Assembly: GCA_037126765.1 (NCBI GenBank)
Contig: JBBCBC010000001.1
Coordinates: 28,194,804-28,258,803, forward strand
Direction: 5' to 3'
DNA from: Stenogyne calaminthoides
Lineage: Eukaryota > Streptophyta > Magnoliopsida > Lamiales > Lamiaceae
DNA length: 64,000 nt
A program made the translations under genes and the position numbers. Below, piece after piece: positions 22,801 through 33,829 of the stretch. A model generated the notes under the pieces. It worked only from the letters and a program-made list of their open reading frames with translations. It did not search any database and was not told the origin of the DNA. Every line of letters starts with the position of its first letter. The first letter of the stretch is position 1.

Positions 22801-24790
22801 TTTTCGGAGAAGATTTTGAACTCTAAGAAATCGTTTTTGAAACGTAGAGACAAATTTGAAGTTTTTTTAATGAGAGTAATGCAAGTTTGTGTAGCGAAAA
22901 AAACTACGTAAGGTTTGATGAATCTTATATAGGCGGAGGTACAATAAGACAAGATTTTGAAGATCAATCGTTTTGAAAAGATTATGCGCTCCAGTTAAAA
23001 TTGATCGTTTGGGAAAAAATACGTCACACAAAAAACTTTTGGATTTAAAAAGCGATCAAGTTCTTAATACATGTACCCCGCGTCGCATTAAATGATTTGC
23101 AGAGTAAAAGGATAGTGGAATGCGATAAAAAAATAATATCGAGATCTTGATCCGATAAATAAGTAAAGAACAAGAGAAGAGAGATGCGTGTCTGCAGGAT
23201 TGTTGTTATCGATCGATATTACTTGTCGATGTTGATTCCACTTGTTGATCTTAATCATTACGCCTAAGCCTTAAGAAATTTCCCAACTGCCCATTCCTCC
23301 TTGATGGGTTGAAGTTCCCTTCAACCGATATTTACGACATATTTGATATATCCGATTTATTGAGTTTCGAGCTCGGTGATCTCTCTCATCGATCATCTTG
23401 TAAGTAATCGATTTTTGGTTGACCTCATCGATTCTTTTCGATTAAGCGATTCTTGGGATAAAGTGTTCTGTAAAACTTAGTCTAGAGTAGTAGCTTCTAT
23501 TCCTAAGTAGGCGTGATTGACATCTTCTATAAATTCTCGATATGTCAATCAACCGTAAATTTATCCAATTATCGGTCGCGTGATTTCTACATTTTGTCCT
23601 TTTGATGCAAATTTCTGGATAGGCTTCTTGAAATGAAAATTGCATTTGCATCCTTGGCCTCTATAAATTGGACCAATGTTTTACACAACATCACCCATTC
23701 ACCATACTTATCTTCTTTGTAAGAATCATGTATCTTGGTGAACCCTTTGTTTCGAAAACTAACACCACTTTTTATGGTTTCATCTTCTCAAATCAACCCT
23801 TTGCATCCCTTATTCTTTGTTTTTCTTCATCATCTTGATTTCATCGATTCTTTGGCTTCTCTACCACCGGTGGCGGGATCTGTTGTTGCAAGCCCGAAGA
23901 CACTTCTCCTAACCGTATGCACCTTGTGTGTCTATCTATGACGTAACGGAACCATTTAATGCTATAAAATATCTTGCCCATGAGATCGATGACCAACTCT
24001 TTGGCACACGTGCTCCATTCAACGGTAAGCCCTACTACTCCTCCTTTTAGGGCTCGGGCTTAAGAATCTATCAAGGCCTCTGTCGCTCGGTTTTTCTTGA
24101 TCTTGACTTTTTGCGACCCGCCTTGGATTACATTCTTTAAAAGCCTCTCTCACCCCCTTGTTAAGTGGGGAAAATGAGAGTTTAAAATCTCTCTCTTTCC
24201 TTCACTTACGGGGTTAGGATGAGGGTTTAGGGTTTTAGGTGTAGGATTTTGGTTAACATTTATGTCTTGACCTCCGGGTCTTCTTGTACTTGTAACTTCG
24301 TAATGTAACCTCACCTTCGGGTTTTATCAATGAAAAGTTACATTATTTCATTTTGTTGTGTAAATTCACCTTTTCTTATCGATTGATTAACTTCTTAATC
24401 TACGAATCTTGCTTGTTGAATATCATTAAAAGCGAATCACAAAGAAATACTATAACCAAATTGATTTAATCGGATAATCCTTTAAAGCCGAATTTTTTTA
24501 ACCATAAACCTTGAATCGATCGGTTCCTTTAAACCGATAGACTTTAAATCGATAAACTAAAATCGTCGATTCCTTTGGATGCAGTAATAGATGTATATTT
24601 ATCGGTCTCTTGAGATCGGTTAAGATACCAAACTCAATGATTTCTCTCGATCAGGTTAGTCTCTTAACCAGCTAATCTCAGAGCATTCCATCAAACATTT
24701 TTAGGTGACATTTCTCCAAGATCTAGAAGTTTTCCTAAATACGATCTCATTAGTGGCTTGGTTTATAAATATACGTATGATGAATCTTTT
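19839..24790. other. Copia region between RNase H and 3' LTR, no recognisable gene
   Basis: About 5 kb with no open frame beyond about 140 codons and no domain I recognise. In Sirevirus-type elements an envelope-like ORF sits here, but I cannot show one. CGAT and GATCG are conspicuously frequent. Short PPT-like purine runs exist but none can be chosen. Confidence 0.4.
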
Positions 24791-24799
24791 CCATTCGAT

Positions 24800-24890
24800 A
24801 TTCTTCTTTTCAACGTGATCTCTTATGAAGTTGTCGACATCTACATGCTTGCATCTTGTATGTAGAACATTATGATTGCAATAGCACTAT
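24800..24890 (-). pseudogene. Copia RNase H fragment
   Basis: One minus-strand frame reads VLHTRCKHVDVDNFIRDHV, the usual TKHIDVRHHFIRE-type end of copia RNase H with small changes. It lies downstream of the reverse transcriptase on the same strand, as expected. Confidence 0.7.
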
Positions 24891-25266
24891 TAACACGAAT
24901 ATAGGATTCTTAGCTACAATGTTGTAATCCCTCATAAAATTAGGAACAACGACTTCTGCATATATATTCGCTTGATTGTTGATGTATAACCCGAAAAACC
25001 ACGAGATCGATTTTACTTCCTAAGAACCGACATGTTCATTGCGAGGTTGATTTTTACGTCGATCTTGCAACCTCCATAATTAATCGAATACCCATTAAGC
25101 TCTAGATTATCATCGATGGGTAGAATAAACCAAGGTTTATTGTTCCTTGATAAATTTTGGTTTGCACGAAATCGCACATACACCCTTCATCTCTACAAAA
25201 ATAAAGATCCAATGAGAGCCCTATATTCGCCGATTTGTTTTACGTAATCCATCTTGAATCCGATCA

Positions 25267-25870
25267 TCATAGAATTTTGGCTTCCTTGCTATTTTGAATT
25301 CCAAACTTAGCCAAAATATTCCTAGTGTACTTTCTTGGCGATGAATATCCCTTCCAACTTTGTTTAACTTGGAGACCTAGAAAGTAATTCATCGACCCCA
25401 TCATGGACATCTCGAATTTCCCTTGCATCGGTTTCTTTGAATCTTTCACATAGGTTCTTGTTTGGAGATCCAGAAGATGATGTAAATCCGTAAATCGAAC
25501 CATCGAATATCTTCTCCATCTTCTATTCGAATAAGGTTACATCCTTTTTCCTTTAGTGAACCCACTTTCGATCAAGAACTGAGAGAGTGTATCATCATAC
25601 CGACTCGCGGAAGCTCGCTTTCATTAAAAGAGCTTTTCTTAAACGATACACTTGGTTTGCCTTTTTTCAAAGCACGGAGGTTGTTGACATAAACTTCCTC
25701 CGCTAGTACCCCCTGTTTAAGAAAGCACTCTTTCGTCCATCGATACCACATGAACCCTCTGTGGGAAGCATAAGCGAAAAAGCCGAATGAATGGCTTCAA
25801 AAATTTTGGTGCAAAGGTCTCATCGTAATCAATTCCTTACGATTGTGAATACCCCTTAGCAACAAGTCTT
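25267..25870 (-). pseudogene. Copia reverse transcriptase fragments
   Basis: Around 25870-25790 the minus strand encodes VNKARLVAKGYSQ and GIDYDETFAP, the hallmark N-terminal motif of Ty1/copia reverse transcriptase. At 25440-25280 it encodes GKFEMSMMGSMNYFLGLQV and, after a disturbed stretch, KYTRNILAKFG, the C-terminal part. The catalytic YVDD region between them is not readable in one frame. Frameshifts every 50-100 bases separate well conserved motifs. Confidence 0.8.
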
Positions 25871-27018
25871 GCCTTATTTACGGTGATAACATTTTTTCTC
25901 ATCTCTCTTGTTCTTGAAGATCCATTTCGTGCCAATTCGTCTTGATGACCTGTGCAAGTTCCCATACTTCATTTCTCTTCTTTGTTCGACTCCTCTGCAT
26001 GGCTAGAATCCGGTTTTCTTGTAATGCTTCCTCGATTGTAGTTGGTTCCTTCATTTAACAACAATACATGGCACTTTCCTGTCGATGTCTAGTTTTGATT
26101 TTATCAGACGGGTCTCCAATTATCGAATCGGTTGGATATTTGGTTATCCAGTCCTTACGCTACGATTTGCGTCGGTTTTGAGAACATCGTCCGTTTACGA
26201 TAAAATCTTATTACTAGTGATTGGGAGTGGTGCAGGTTAGGTCCACTTGATAAGAACAAGTCTCGGTGATGTTGGAATCATCATGTCTTTGATGTACATT
26301 GAGAACTTATTCCCTTGGATGGTTCGATTCTTCTTATCTCGGTGAATCGGCTTTTTCATATCTGATTGATCGGTGAATCGGTGAGATCCGGAATGTAAAT
26401 TGATTTACGATCCTTTTATCCTTGATGGTTAGGTGATCCATTTTTCGAATATCGGGTTACGGTAGATCGGTACTTCTTGTTACCTCTCTTGATCGGAAGA
26501 TGCTTCATCAAAGGCTTGAGGTTTTCTTCCACAACAAGGGTTAGTTTGTTGTAGACCACGAAGGCTTTGCTAGATGAGGAATACCTAAAATATACCCTCA
26601 TAAATCTTCAACTGACTTTTTCCCATTGTTGTGTATGAATTGCACTCAAAAACATGGAAGTAAAAACACGAGGTTTTACGCCCTTCCACGCAGTTCATAA
26701 AGTGTTTTGTAGTGAGCCTTAGTCGGGAGACATCTGTTTTGGATGGCATGCAAATGTTGATTATAAAAACGGTTTGGTATCGCATGTTCAAATTAACATT
26801 GTTCGGCGAACTTCTTTGAGAGTTCTGTTTCTCCGTTCAATTTACTCCATTACATTGTAGCGTCCTCATTTATGTTTCATGTCAGATACCAAACTTAGAG
26901 CAAAAATCAATAATAAAGGAGTTCGAAATTTCGTGACTTTATCTCGTCATTTTACTACGCCTACACCCTTCTCATTTTGTAATCTTCTTAGTAAATTCTT
27001 GGTTGTCGCCCATTCTTC

Positions 27019-27213
27019 TTATGTAAGAATATAACCCGTAAACTTGGAATAGTCATCCACGACGATTACGAGTGTATTTACGTAGATGTAACCGGGTCCA
27101 AAAAAGAATCCATATGAAGCGGTGTTCTGCTGGATCTTTGGTCCTAAATTCCTTTGAATGAAGCTTTGACCTTTTTTTCCGACACGCAGAGATGTCCGAT
27201 CCTTTGAGAACAC
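27019..27213 (-). pseudogene. Copia integrase fragment
   Basis: The minus strand contains GPGYIYVNTLVIVVDDYSKF, matching the catalytic core entry of copia integrases (a DLFGP...VIVDDYSRFTW pattern). The rest of the integrase cannot be followed because the frame changes on both sides. Confidence 0.7.
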
Positions 27214-28577
27214 TTCATTGAAGTCCTTCCACTAGAGACATCCTAGCTATCTTATTAAGAGTTTTAAAGTTCGGATGGCTCATTCTTTTGTGCGAGCCAA
27301 TTGCTACTTTTGGAACTCTTAACAATCGAAAATGCATTTCTTGGACAACTGTTCCAATCACCGTAGATCGTCTCTTTTCTTGAACCAAGCAATATCATTG
27401 AGTGACTTCGATTCTTGATAGTGCATTGATCGATCGAGAACTCAACGAATCAAATGTCGCAGAATTGTCCGATAATAGGTTGTCTTGGACCTTGACATCT
27501 GAGACTCCGGTTACTTGTACATCATCATTCTCTAAGGTTAGAACCCTTTGGTATAACCAAAGTTATCATCATCAAAGAAAGTACCGCGCTTGGCCCTTCT
27601 ACATTCTATGTAGGCGGCGAGATGTTTGCTTCGGTCATGTGCCTTGAGCATCCACTATCGATGTACCCGGATAGTTGCTTGCACACCTCCTTTGTTGGCG
27701 GACCCAAAACTCGCAATCGGATCGGGTTTTAGGTACCCTTTTGATTGGGTCTGAGGGTTAGGTTTGGATTTGGGGATCCATACAAGCGAGCACTTCTATG
27801 GTGATCGATCGGATCGAAGGCTGATTTGTCTCCCCATACTGTCAACATAATCATACTTATCCTCATATGCTTTATGATTTGTATGATTACTTGTGTGAAC
27901 CTTGGATGACTTAGAAGACTTATGATTTACCTTTTCGGTTTGTCTTCTTTTTATCCGGTGTGGTTCGGTGCGTTAGCCTAAATTTCGACTATAGGGGTAG
28001 ATACATTTGCTACCATCAAAAGATTCATATCCTTTTACTAGATGGTTTTAGTTAATTAGGCGGTGACCTTGGTAGGTCTCAATTAGACTTCCGTTTTGTA
28101 GGTTGTCTTTTATTCATCGATCCGTTGATCGAGTTGAGGTTTCTTCGAGAAAAGCTTTCTTAGTTGATTCCTCGGTGATGCTTTACCGGTTGGGGTCCAT
28201 TTTACATTCCTTTACGGTTGAGGCACACACCGCTCAGCGGTCTCTTACCCTATTAGATACAAGTTTAGCTTTTGGTGTATCTTTTTCGAAATTTGTCGAT
28301 TACACCTTTTCGAGATGAATCGATTCGGGGCTTTTGAGGATGTGGAGGGTTTCTCATAGCCAAGTCCTCCTTATCAATCTTTACTCGAAAATAGGCGTTC
28401 ATGTCTTTAACGGTTTGAGATGATTTTGAAAAAACATCTATTTTCTTCGCAGATTTTCCTCGAGGATTTTGAAACTTTCATGCATTATCTGGAATTTTGC
28501 TTGCAAGATTTTGAAGTCATCGAACTTGTTTACATTAATTTCCATCATTCTTTGATCTGCTTTTTCTGATCGAAGCT

Positions 28578-29591
28578 TTAACCGAGAATTTTAAATTCCT
28601 CGGTTACCTCCGGCGATTTAATTTGATCTAAGTTCGTAGGTTTTTCTGAGATCATTTTCTTGACAAAATCGATTATTTCGATCCTCGACTTATCATTCTC
28701 GAACTTCCACAATAGCATAAGTTTCTCTTGCATTGGAGAGATCTTCAAGCAATTGCTTTCCGAGAGTAATCTCCCACAGGTGGGATGGATTGAGGTTAAA
28801 ACGAAGGGGGTTTGGAGGTTACCTCGATTGTTCCTGGCCATAATTCATTATCGTCGGCGAGAAAACTTTCATGGATCAGAGGATTTAAATAGGAATCACA
28901 TTCCCCGTGTTAACCATAGCTCTTCTCGTCTCTATATCGTTTGCTTTCTCTTTGTTCCTCTTTTTTCTTCCCTCTCCTATCCTCCGTGACACAGTTTTCT
29001 AGATTTCCTTTCCTTCGGTGAATCCCTTTCCAGGATGACCTGTCGTGAATAGTAGTTCTTCTATTTGGTTATCTCTTCCTTCCTTCGACTGGACCTATCT
29101 TTTTCATCTCTGTGATCCCTCAATCATCGGATGGATGATTTACGGAGATCTGTTAGATATCTCATACTATGTTGATAGTCCTTATAAAATTTGATGGTAA
29201 AGTTGTATATCGACTTCTCAAGCTTCCCCCGGTAAGCAACGCGATCTTTCATGGGTTCATTGGCCTTTGTTCTCTCTTTGGTTGCCTTGAAAGCAAATCG
29301 ATTTTGAAGTCGAGGTTTCAAAAGGGCCTCGTCTTCATCGACCTTTGACCTCTTTCAATCGAGGTCGAACTCGTGAGCTTTAAGACTCAAGAACAAGCTA
29401 CTAGGTTTCATTCTTGAAATGTCACCGCAATCTTTGATTACCGTGACCTTCATGTCCCACTTCTTGGTGAGAGACCTTGGGATCTTATAGTTGATATCTT
29501 TATCGGACATCTCTCTACCAAGTTCTCGAAGCTTGTTTATAGACATTGTAATTCTTCCATCGAGTTCGTTGATGGTTTTTCTTGGCAGCAT
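28578..29591 (-). pseudogene. Copia gag fragments (UBN2 family)
   Basis: The open stretch at 29591-29355 contains LRELGREMSDKDINYKIPRS and KKWDMKVTVIKDCGDISRMK, the UBN2-type gag core. A second stretch at 28841-28578 includes CLKISPMQEKLMLLWKFEND but gives no clear family match. The gag core is the first coding sequence after the primer site. Frameshifts break the gene throughout. Confidence 0.7.
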
Positions 29592-30062
29592 CTTGATTTC
29601 TCGAACTTCACCAGTTAAACGAAGACAAATTTCCTCAATCTGGCCGAGTATCCCACATTGCTTTCAGATTTGAGATACTTAATCTTCTCTTTGGTGACCT
29701 TATCCATTGTCTTCATGATGATATGTCTTGCAATGGTGTCCAGTATCGATTTTCTTTCTTACGTGTCCATCGAATCATTACAAGACTTCGCGTGGGAAAG
29801 TCTGGATCACCTCCCGTGCTAACGGATTGTCGTAGTAAATGATGATGGGTCCTCTCTCGATGACTTCCATCATTCTCGCATTTTGATAGAGCCTAGATGG
29901 TTGGACATATATATGGCCCAATCTGCATACTCATCAATAAAAACTTCGGATCATGATACATGGGACGTGTTATCCATATCTTGAATGAGTTTTTAAAACG
30001 GTTTTTCAAGATCGATTCAGATGACCACAATGACCGCGAGTCGATGGTCGGAAGAACCAACC

Positions 30063-30075
30063 GCTCTCGATACCA
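30063..30075 (-). promoter_or_regulatory. Copia primer binding site
   Basis: Two bases inside the 5' LTR edge the minus strand reads TGGTATCGAGAGC. The expected site for initiator Met-tRNA priming is TGGTATCAGAGC, so there is one inserted base. It fixes the inner edge of the 5' LTR at 30078. Confidence 0.7.
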
Positions 30076-30077
30076 CT

Positions 30078-31438
30078 TGTAGGTCCCGAATTGGGTTATG
30101 ATGAAGTTTAGACTTACAAAAAACTTTTCGTCTTGGATCGGTGTGCGGCGGATAGCCCGATCAGAGTTGTTTAGTGCGATAACCAACTTATGAAAGCCCG
30201 GAACCGGATCAGTTCGGTAACTTCGGATTAACCGATGTTGTGAATTTTAAGTTTACCCGTGAAAAACCGGTTTGTAAAATCTTCAAGTTTTATCTTTTAA
30301 TCGATGATTTCGGTCCGTCTAAACTTAGAATGTATGCGCTTTAAGATTGTGCGATTCTTAATCAAAGCAAAGAAGGCACACAAGATTTATAGTGGTTCGG
30401 ACAAACCCGATTTCCACTCTTCCCTTTTCAAAAATTAGTGTGTTAGTCCAACACAATTGTGTTTTAAGAGTTCTCACTCAATTTTCCTGTTTCTTTTCCT
30501 AGATCGAATTACTTGGGGTTTGGGTAAGATTGTTTTCCAACTATGAAATCTTTCCTTGCGTATAAAAGCGAAATAGCTAGATGAAAAGATTTCTTGCTAA
30601 GAACTTATGGGATGAACCTGATATAAAATAAGCTTGTTGTTGTGTTCTTGCGGAAATCGACTATAGTTTGAGCTTCTTGATTATGTTGTTTGTCCAAGCA
30701 TTTCCGTGTTTTCACTCAAGAAGTGTGATCCCATATTTATAGACCTTGAGATCAAAAAGCCGTTGGAGAGCAATTTGAATCTCAATTTATTTTAAATGAG
30801 ATTCTAGGGCTTGATGTGGCGTGCTTGAGAACGGCATGGCCGAAAGTTTATAGCCCAGATTTGAGAGAGCAACATCGAATCCAGCATGTCGACTCTCTGT
30901 TCATACGTGTTTCTTCCTTATTGGATGAAAAGCCTTGCTGCGATGTTGTTCCTCCAACTAAGGTTGGTATTCATCTTGTTCGGATCGCGGAGCGTATGAT
31001 AAGATGAAACATCGATTTTCATCTTATGGTTCGTCGATCTGATTCGATCCACTGATGGAATCTTCGCGCCATTGACTTAGCTTCAACCGGGCCGACTGGG
31101 TGATGTAGGTCTTTCGGTCTTATCTTACGGAAGTCATCGATCTTAGTATAGAGGTTTGAGCTTTATGACTTCTGAAGTTATCGACTAGATCGATTCGATC
31201 CGATCTTCCTTGCTTCAGTTTAGCGTTACGCTTTCTGGGATATCGATTTCTTGATTCTTCAGAATCGACCTTTACATATTGAGTTCCCCTCAATATGTGA
31301 CCTATCTATTACATCGGTTTTTCTATACAATCATTATCAACTGGTCTCCTATAAATAATGTAAACATCGATCGAAACGTCCGATGGTCCTATTACATGTG
31401 TGTTTGGAACTTTCATCAAAACTATAAATTTCCCAACA
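30078..31438 (-). repeat. Copia 5' LTR
   Basis: On the minus strand it starts TGTTGGGAAATTTATAG and ends CCTACA, so it has the TG...CA termini of LTRs. It is about 1.36 kb long. A TATA-like sequence and transcription start cannot be chosen safely. Viral sequence of copy 2 begins at the next base (31439), which shows that the element interrupts the virus. Confidence 0.8.
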
Positions 31439-31445
31439 TAAACTT

Positions 31446-31748
31446 ATGAGTCAATTTCAAGATATGAATATTAGTGTCTTAACTAATAATAATATTTTTG
31501 AATTTCTTAAACATATTAAAGATTCTAGTTTAAGAGATAAAATCATTGAACAATTTCATGATTCTTTTAAGAATGAAGACAATAATAAAACTAGTCTTTC
31601 TAAAAAGATTGATAATAATTATTATAATATGGGTGAATTGGAAAGACTTCTTCACATAAAAAATATGAAAAATAATCCTGTAACTTTAAATGATTTAGTC
31701 CATGAGATTAATAATCTCAAAACTGATGTAAAAATACTTCAAAAATAG
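31446..31748 (+). pseudogene. Truncated viral coiled-coil ORF, copy 2
   Basis: It matches the last 100 or so codons of 13856-14362. The N-terminal acidic and Cys-containing part is missing because of the copia insertion and associated deletion. It ends two codons early at a TAG. Confidence 0.7.
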
Positions 31749-31778
31749 AATACTGATCTTTCTGTCCGACTTTCTTTT

Positions 31779-33829
31779 ATGGAGAAAGGTAAAGAAAAAA
31801 TTGAAGATTGTGAAACCAGCTATGATACTCTTTCACAATATTTAGATATTAATGATAATTTTAATATGGAGAAGAATCATTTATCTACCATTAATATGGT
31901 TATATCACAGAAGTGGTATACTAAGATTTCTCTTCTTATAAATAATTCTTATAAGAAAGATTGTATTGCCATGATTGATAGTGGTGCTGATTTGAGTGTT
32001 ATACAGTTAGGAATAATTCCTACTAAGTTTTTCGAAAAAACTACTCATTCACTTTCTCATGCAGGTGGAGGATCTTTAAAGATTAATTATAAGCTTAAAA
32101 ATGCTTATGTTTGTGTTGATGGTTGTTGTATTCCTAACGACTTTCTTATTGCCGAAGACATCACTAGTCAAATGATTATTGGTCTTCCTTTTCTTTTTAA
32201 AATATATACTCTGACTTTTGTTGGCGAAAAGGGTATTATAGGTACTTATAATAGTAAACCTATTACTTTTAAGTTTATTACCAAACCTATTCATAAGGTT
32301 CTTAATTTGATTCAAGATCAAATTAATAATAAAAATTGTCAAATCAATTTTCTTAAAGATGAGCTTAATTCTATTACTATAAGTAATAGATTAAATAATT
32401 CTAAACTACAGGATAAAATCAAATTTTTATTAAATAAATTTTCCATTGAAATTTGTAATGATTTTCCTAATGCTTTTTGGGATAGAAAGAAACATATATT
32501 TTCTCTCCCTTATGAAGATGATTTTAAAGAGAATAAAATTCCTACTAAATCTAGACTTTGTCAGATGAACTCTGAATACTTAGAGTTATGTAAAAAGGAA
32601 ATATCTTCCTTATTACAAAAGAAGCTTATAACTCCTTCTAATTCTCCTTGGTCGTGTACTGCTTTCTATGTTAATAAACATTCTGAGCAGGAACGAGGAG
32701 TTCCTCGTTTAGTTATTAATTACAAACCTCTTAATAAGGTTTTAAAATGGATAAGACATCCTATTCCTAATAAAAAGGATCTTCTTGACAGATTAGTCAA
32801 TGCTCTTATTTTCTCTAAATTTGATTTAAAATCAGGTTTTTGGCAAATTCAGATTAATCAACCTGATAGGTACAAAACTGCCTTTAATGTACCATTTGGT
32901 CATTATGAATGAACTGTTATGCCTTTTGGGCTTAAAAATGCTCCTTCTGAATTTCAACAAATTATGAATGACATTTTTAATCCTTATAGTGATTTTATTA
33001 TTGTTTATATTGATGACATTCTTGTATTTTCTAAAGATATTGAAATACATTTTAAACATCTTGATATGTTTAAAAATTTGGTCATTAAAAATGGTCTTGT
33101 CATCTCAAAACCTAAAATGGTTTTATTTCAGACTAAAATAAAATTTCTTGGTCTTATTATTGATAAAGGAAATATTATTCCAATTCAAAGAAGTATTGAA
33201 TTTGGTAATAAATTCCCTGATATTATAACTGATAAAATTCAGTTACAAAGATTCTTAGGAAGCCTTAATTATGTGTCTCTTATATTGAGAATCTTGTTGA
33301 AGATTCCGCTATTTTATATGATAGACTTAAAAAGAATCATTCTCCTTGGAATGATGATCATACTAAGGCAGTTATCAGGATAAAAGATAAGGTCAAAAAT
33401 ATTCCTTGTCTTATGCTTGCTAATCCCTGTTGGGAAAAAAATGTTGAAACCGATGCCTCAGATTTGGGGTATGGAGGTATTCTTAAACAAATTAATCCTG
33501 ATAATAAAAAGGATTATATCATTAGATTTTATTCTGGTAAATGGAATAATAGTCAGAAAAATTACTCTGCTACTGCTAAAGAAATTCTTGCTATTGTTAA
33601 ATGTGTCCTTAAATTTCAGGATGATTTATATAATCAGAAATTTACTATTAAAATTGATTGCAGGGCTGCTACTTTTATGCTCTTCAAAGATTTTGAACAT
33701 AATGTTTCTAAACAAATGTTTGCCCGATGGCAATCGCATCTTGCTTATTTTGATTTTGATATTGTCTATAAGCAAGGGAAGGATAATCATCTTCCAGATT
33801 TTTTAACTCGTGAATTTATTTCTTCATGA
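31779..33829 (+). pseudogene. Viral protease-reverse transcriptase-RNase H, copy 2 (two lesions)
   Basis: The frame from Met at 31779 includes the intact protease motif DSGADLS, the reverse transcriptase motifs FSKFDLKSGFWQI and YIDDIL, and the RNase H start TDASDLGYGG. Two lesions disable it: a TGA at 32910-32912 in place of a Trp codon just before VMPFGLKN, and a one-base loss near 33285 after LNYVS. The frame resumes at about 33413 and runs to a TGA at 33827-33829. Protease and RNase H catalytic residues that are lost in copy 1 are kept here. Confidence 0.88.

Larger units (their letters stand above)
18363..31438 (-). mobile_element. Ty1/copia retrotransposon (Sirevirus-like layout), inserted in viral copy 2
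   Basis: Direct long repeats lie at both ends (about 18363-19838 and 30078-31438), each ending on the plus strand in TTTCATCAAAACTATAAATTTCCCAA. A methionine-tRNA-type primer site follows the 5' LTR, and gag, integrase, reverse transcriptase and RNase H fragments occur in that order on the minus strand. About 5 kb between RNase H and the 3' LTR could have held an envelope-like ORF, as in Sireviruses. Every frame is broken at short intervals. The left boundary is uncertain. Confidence 0.75.
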
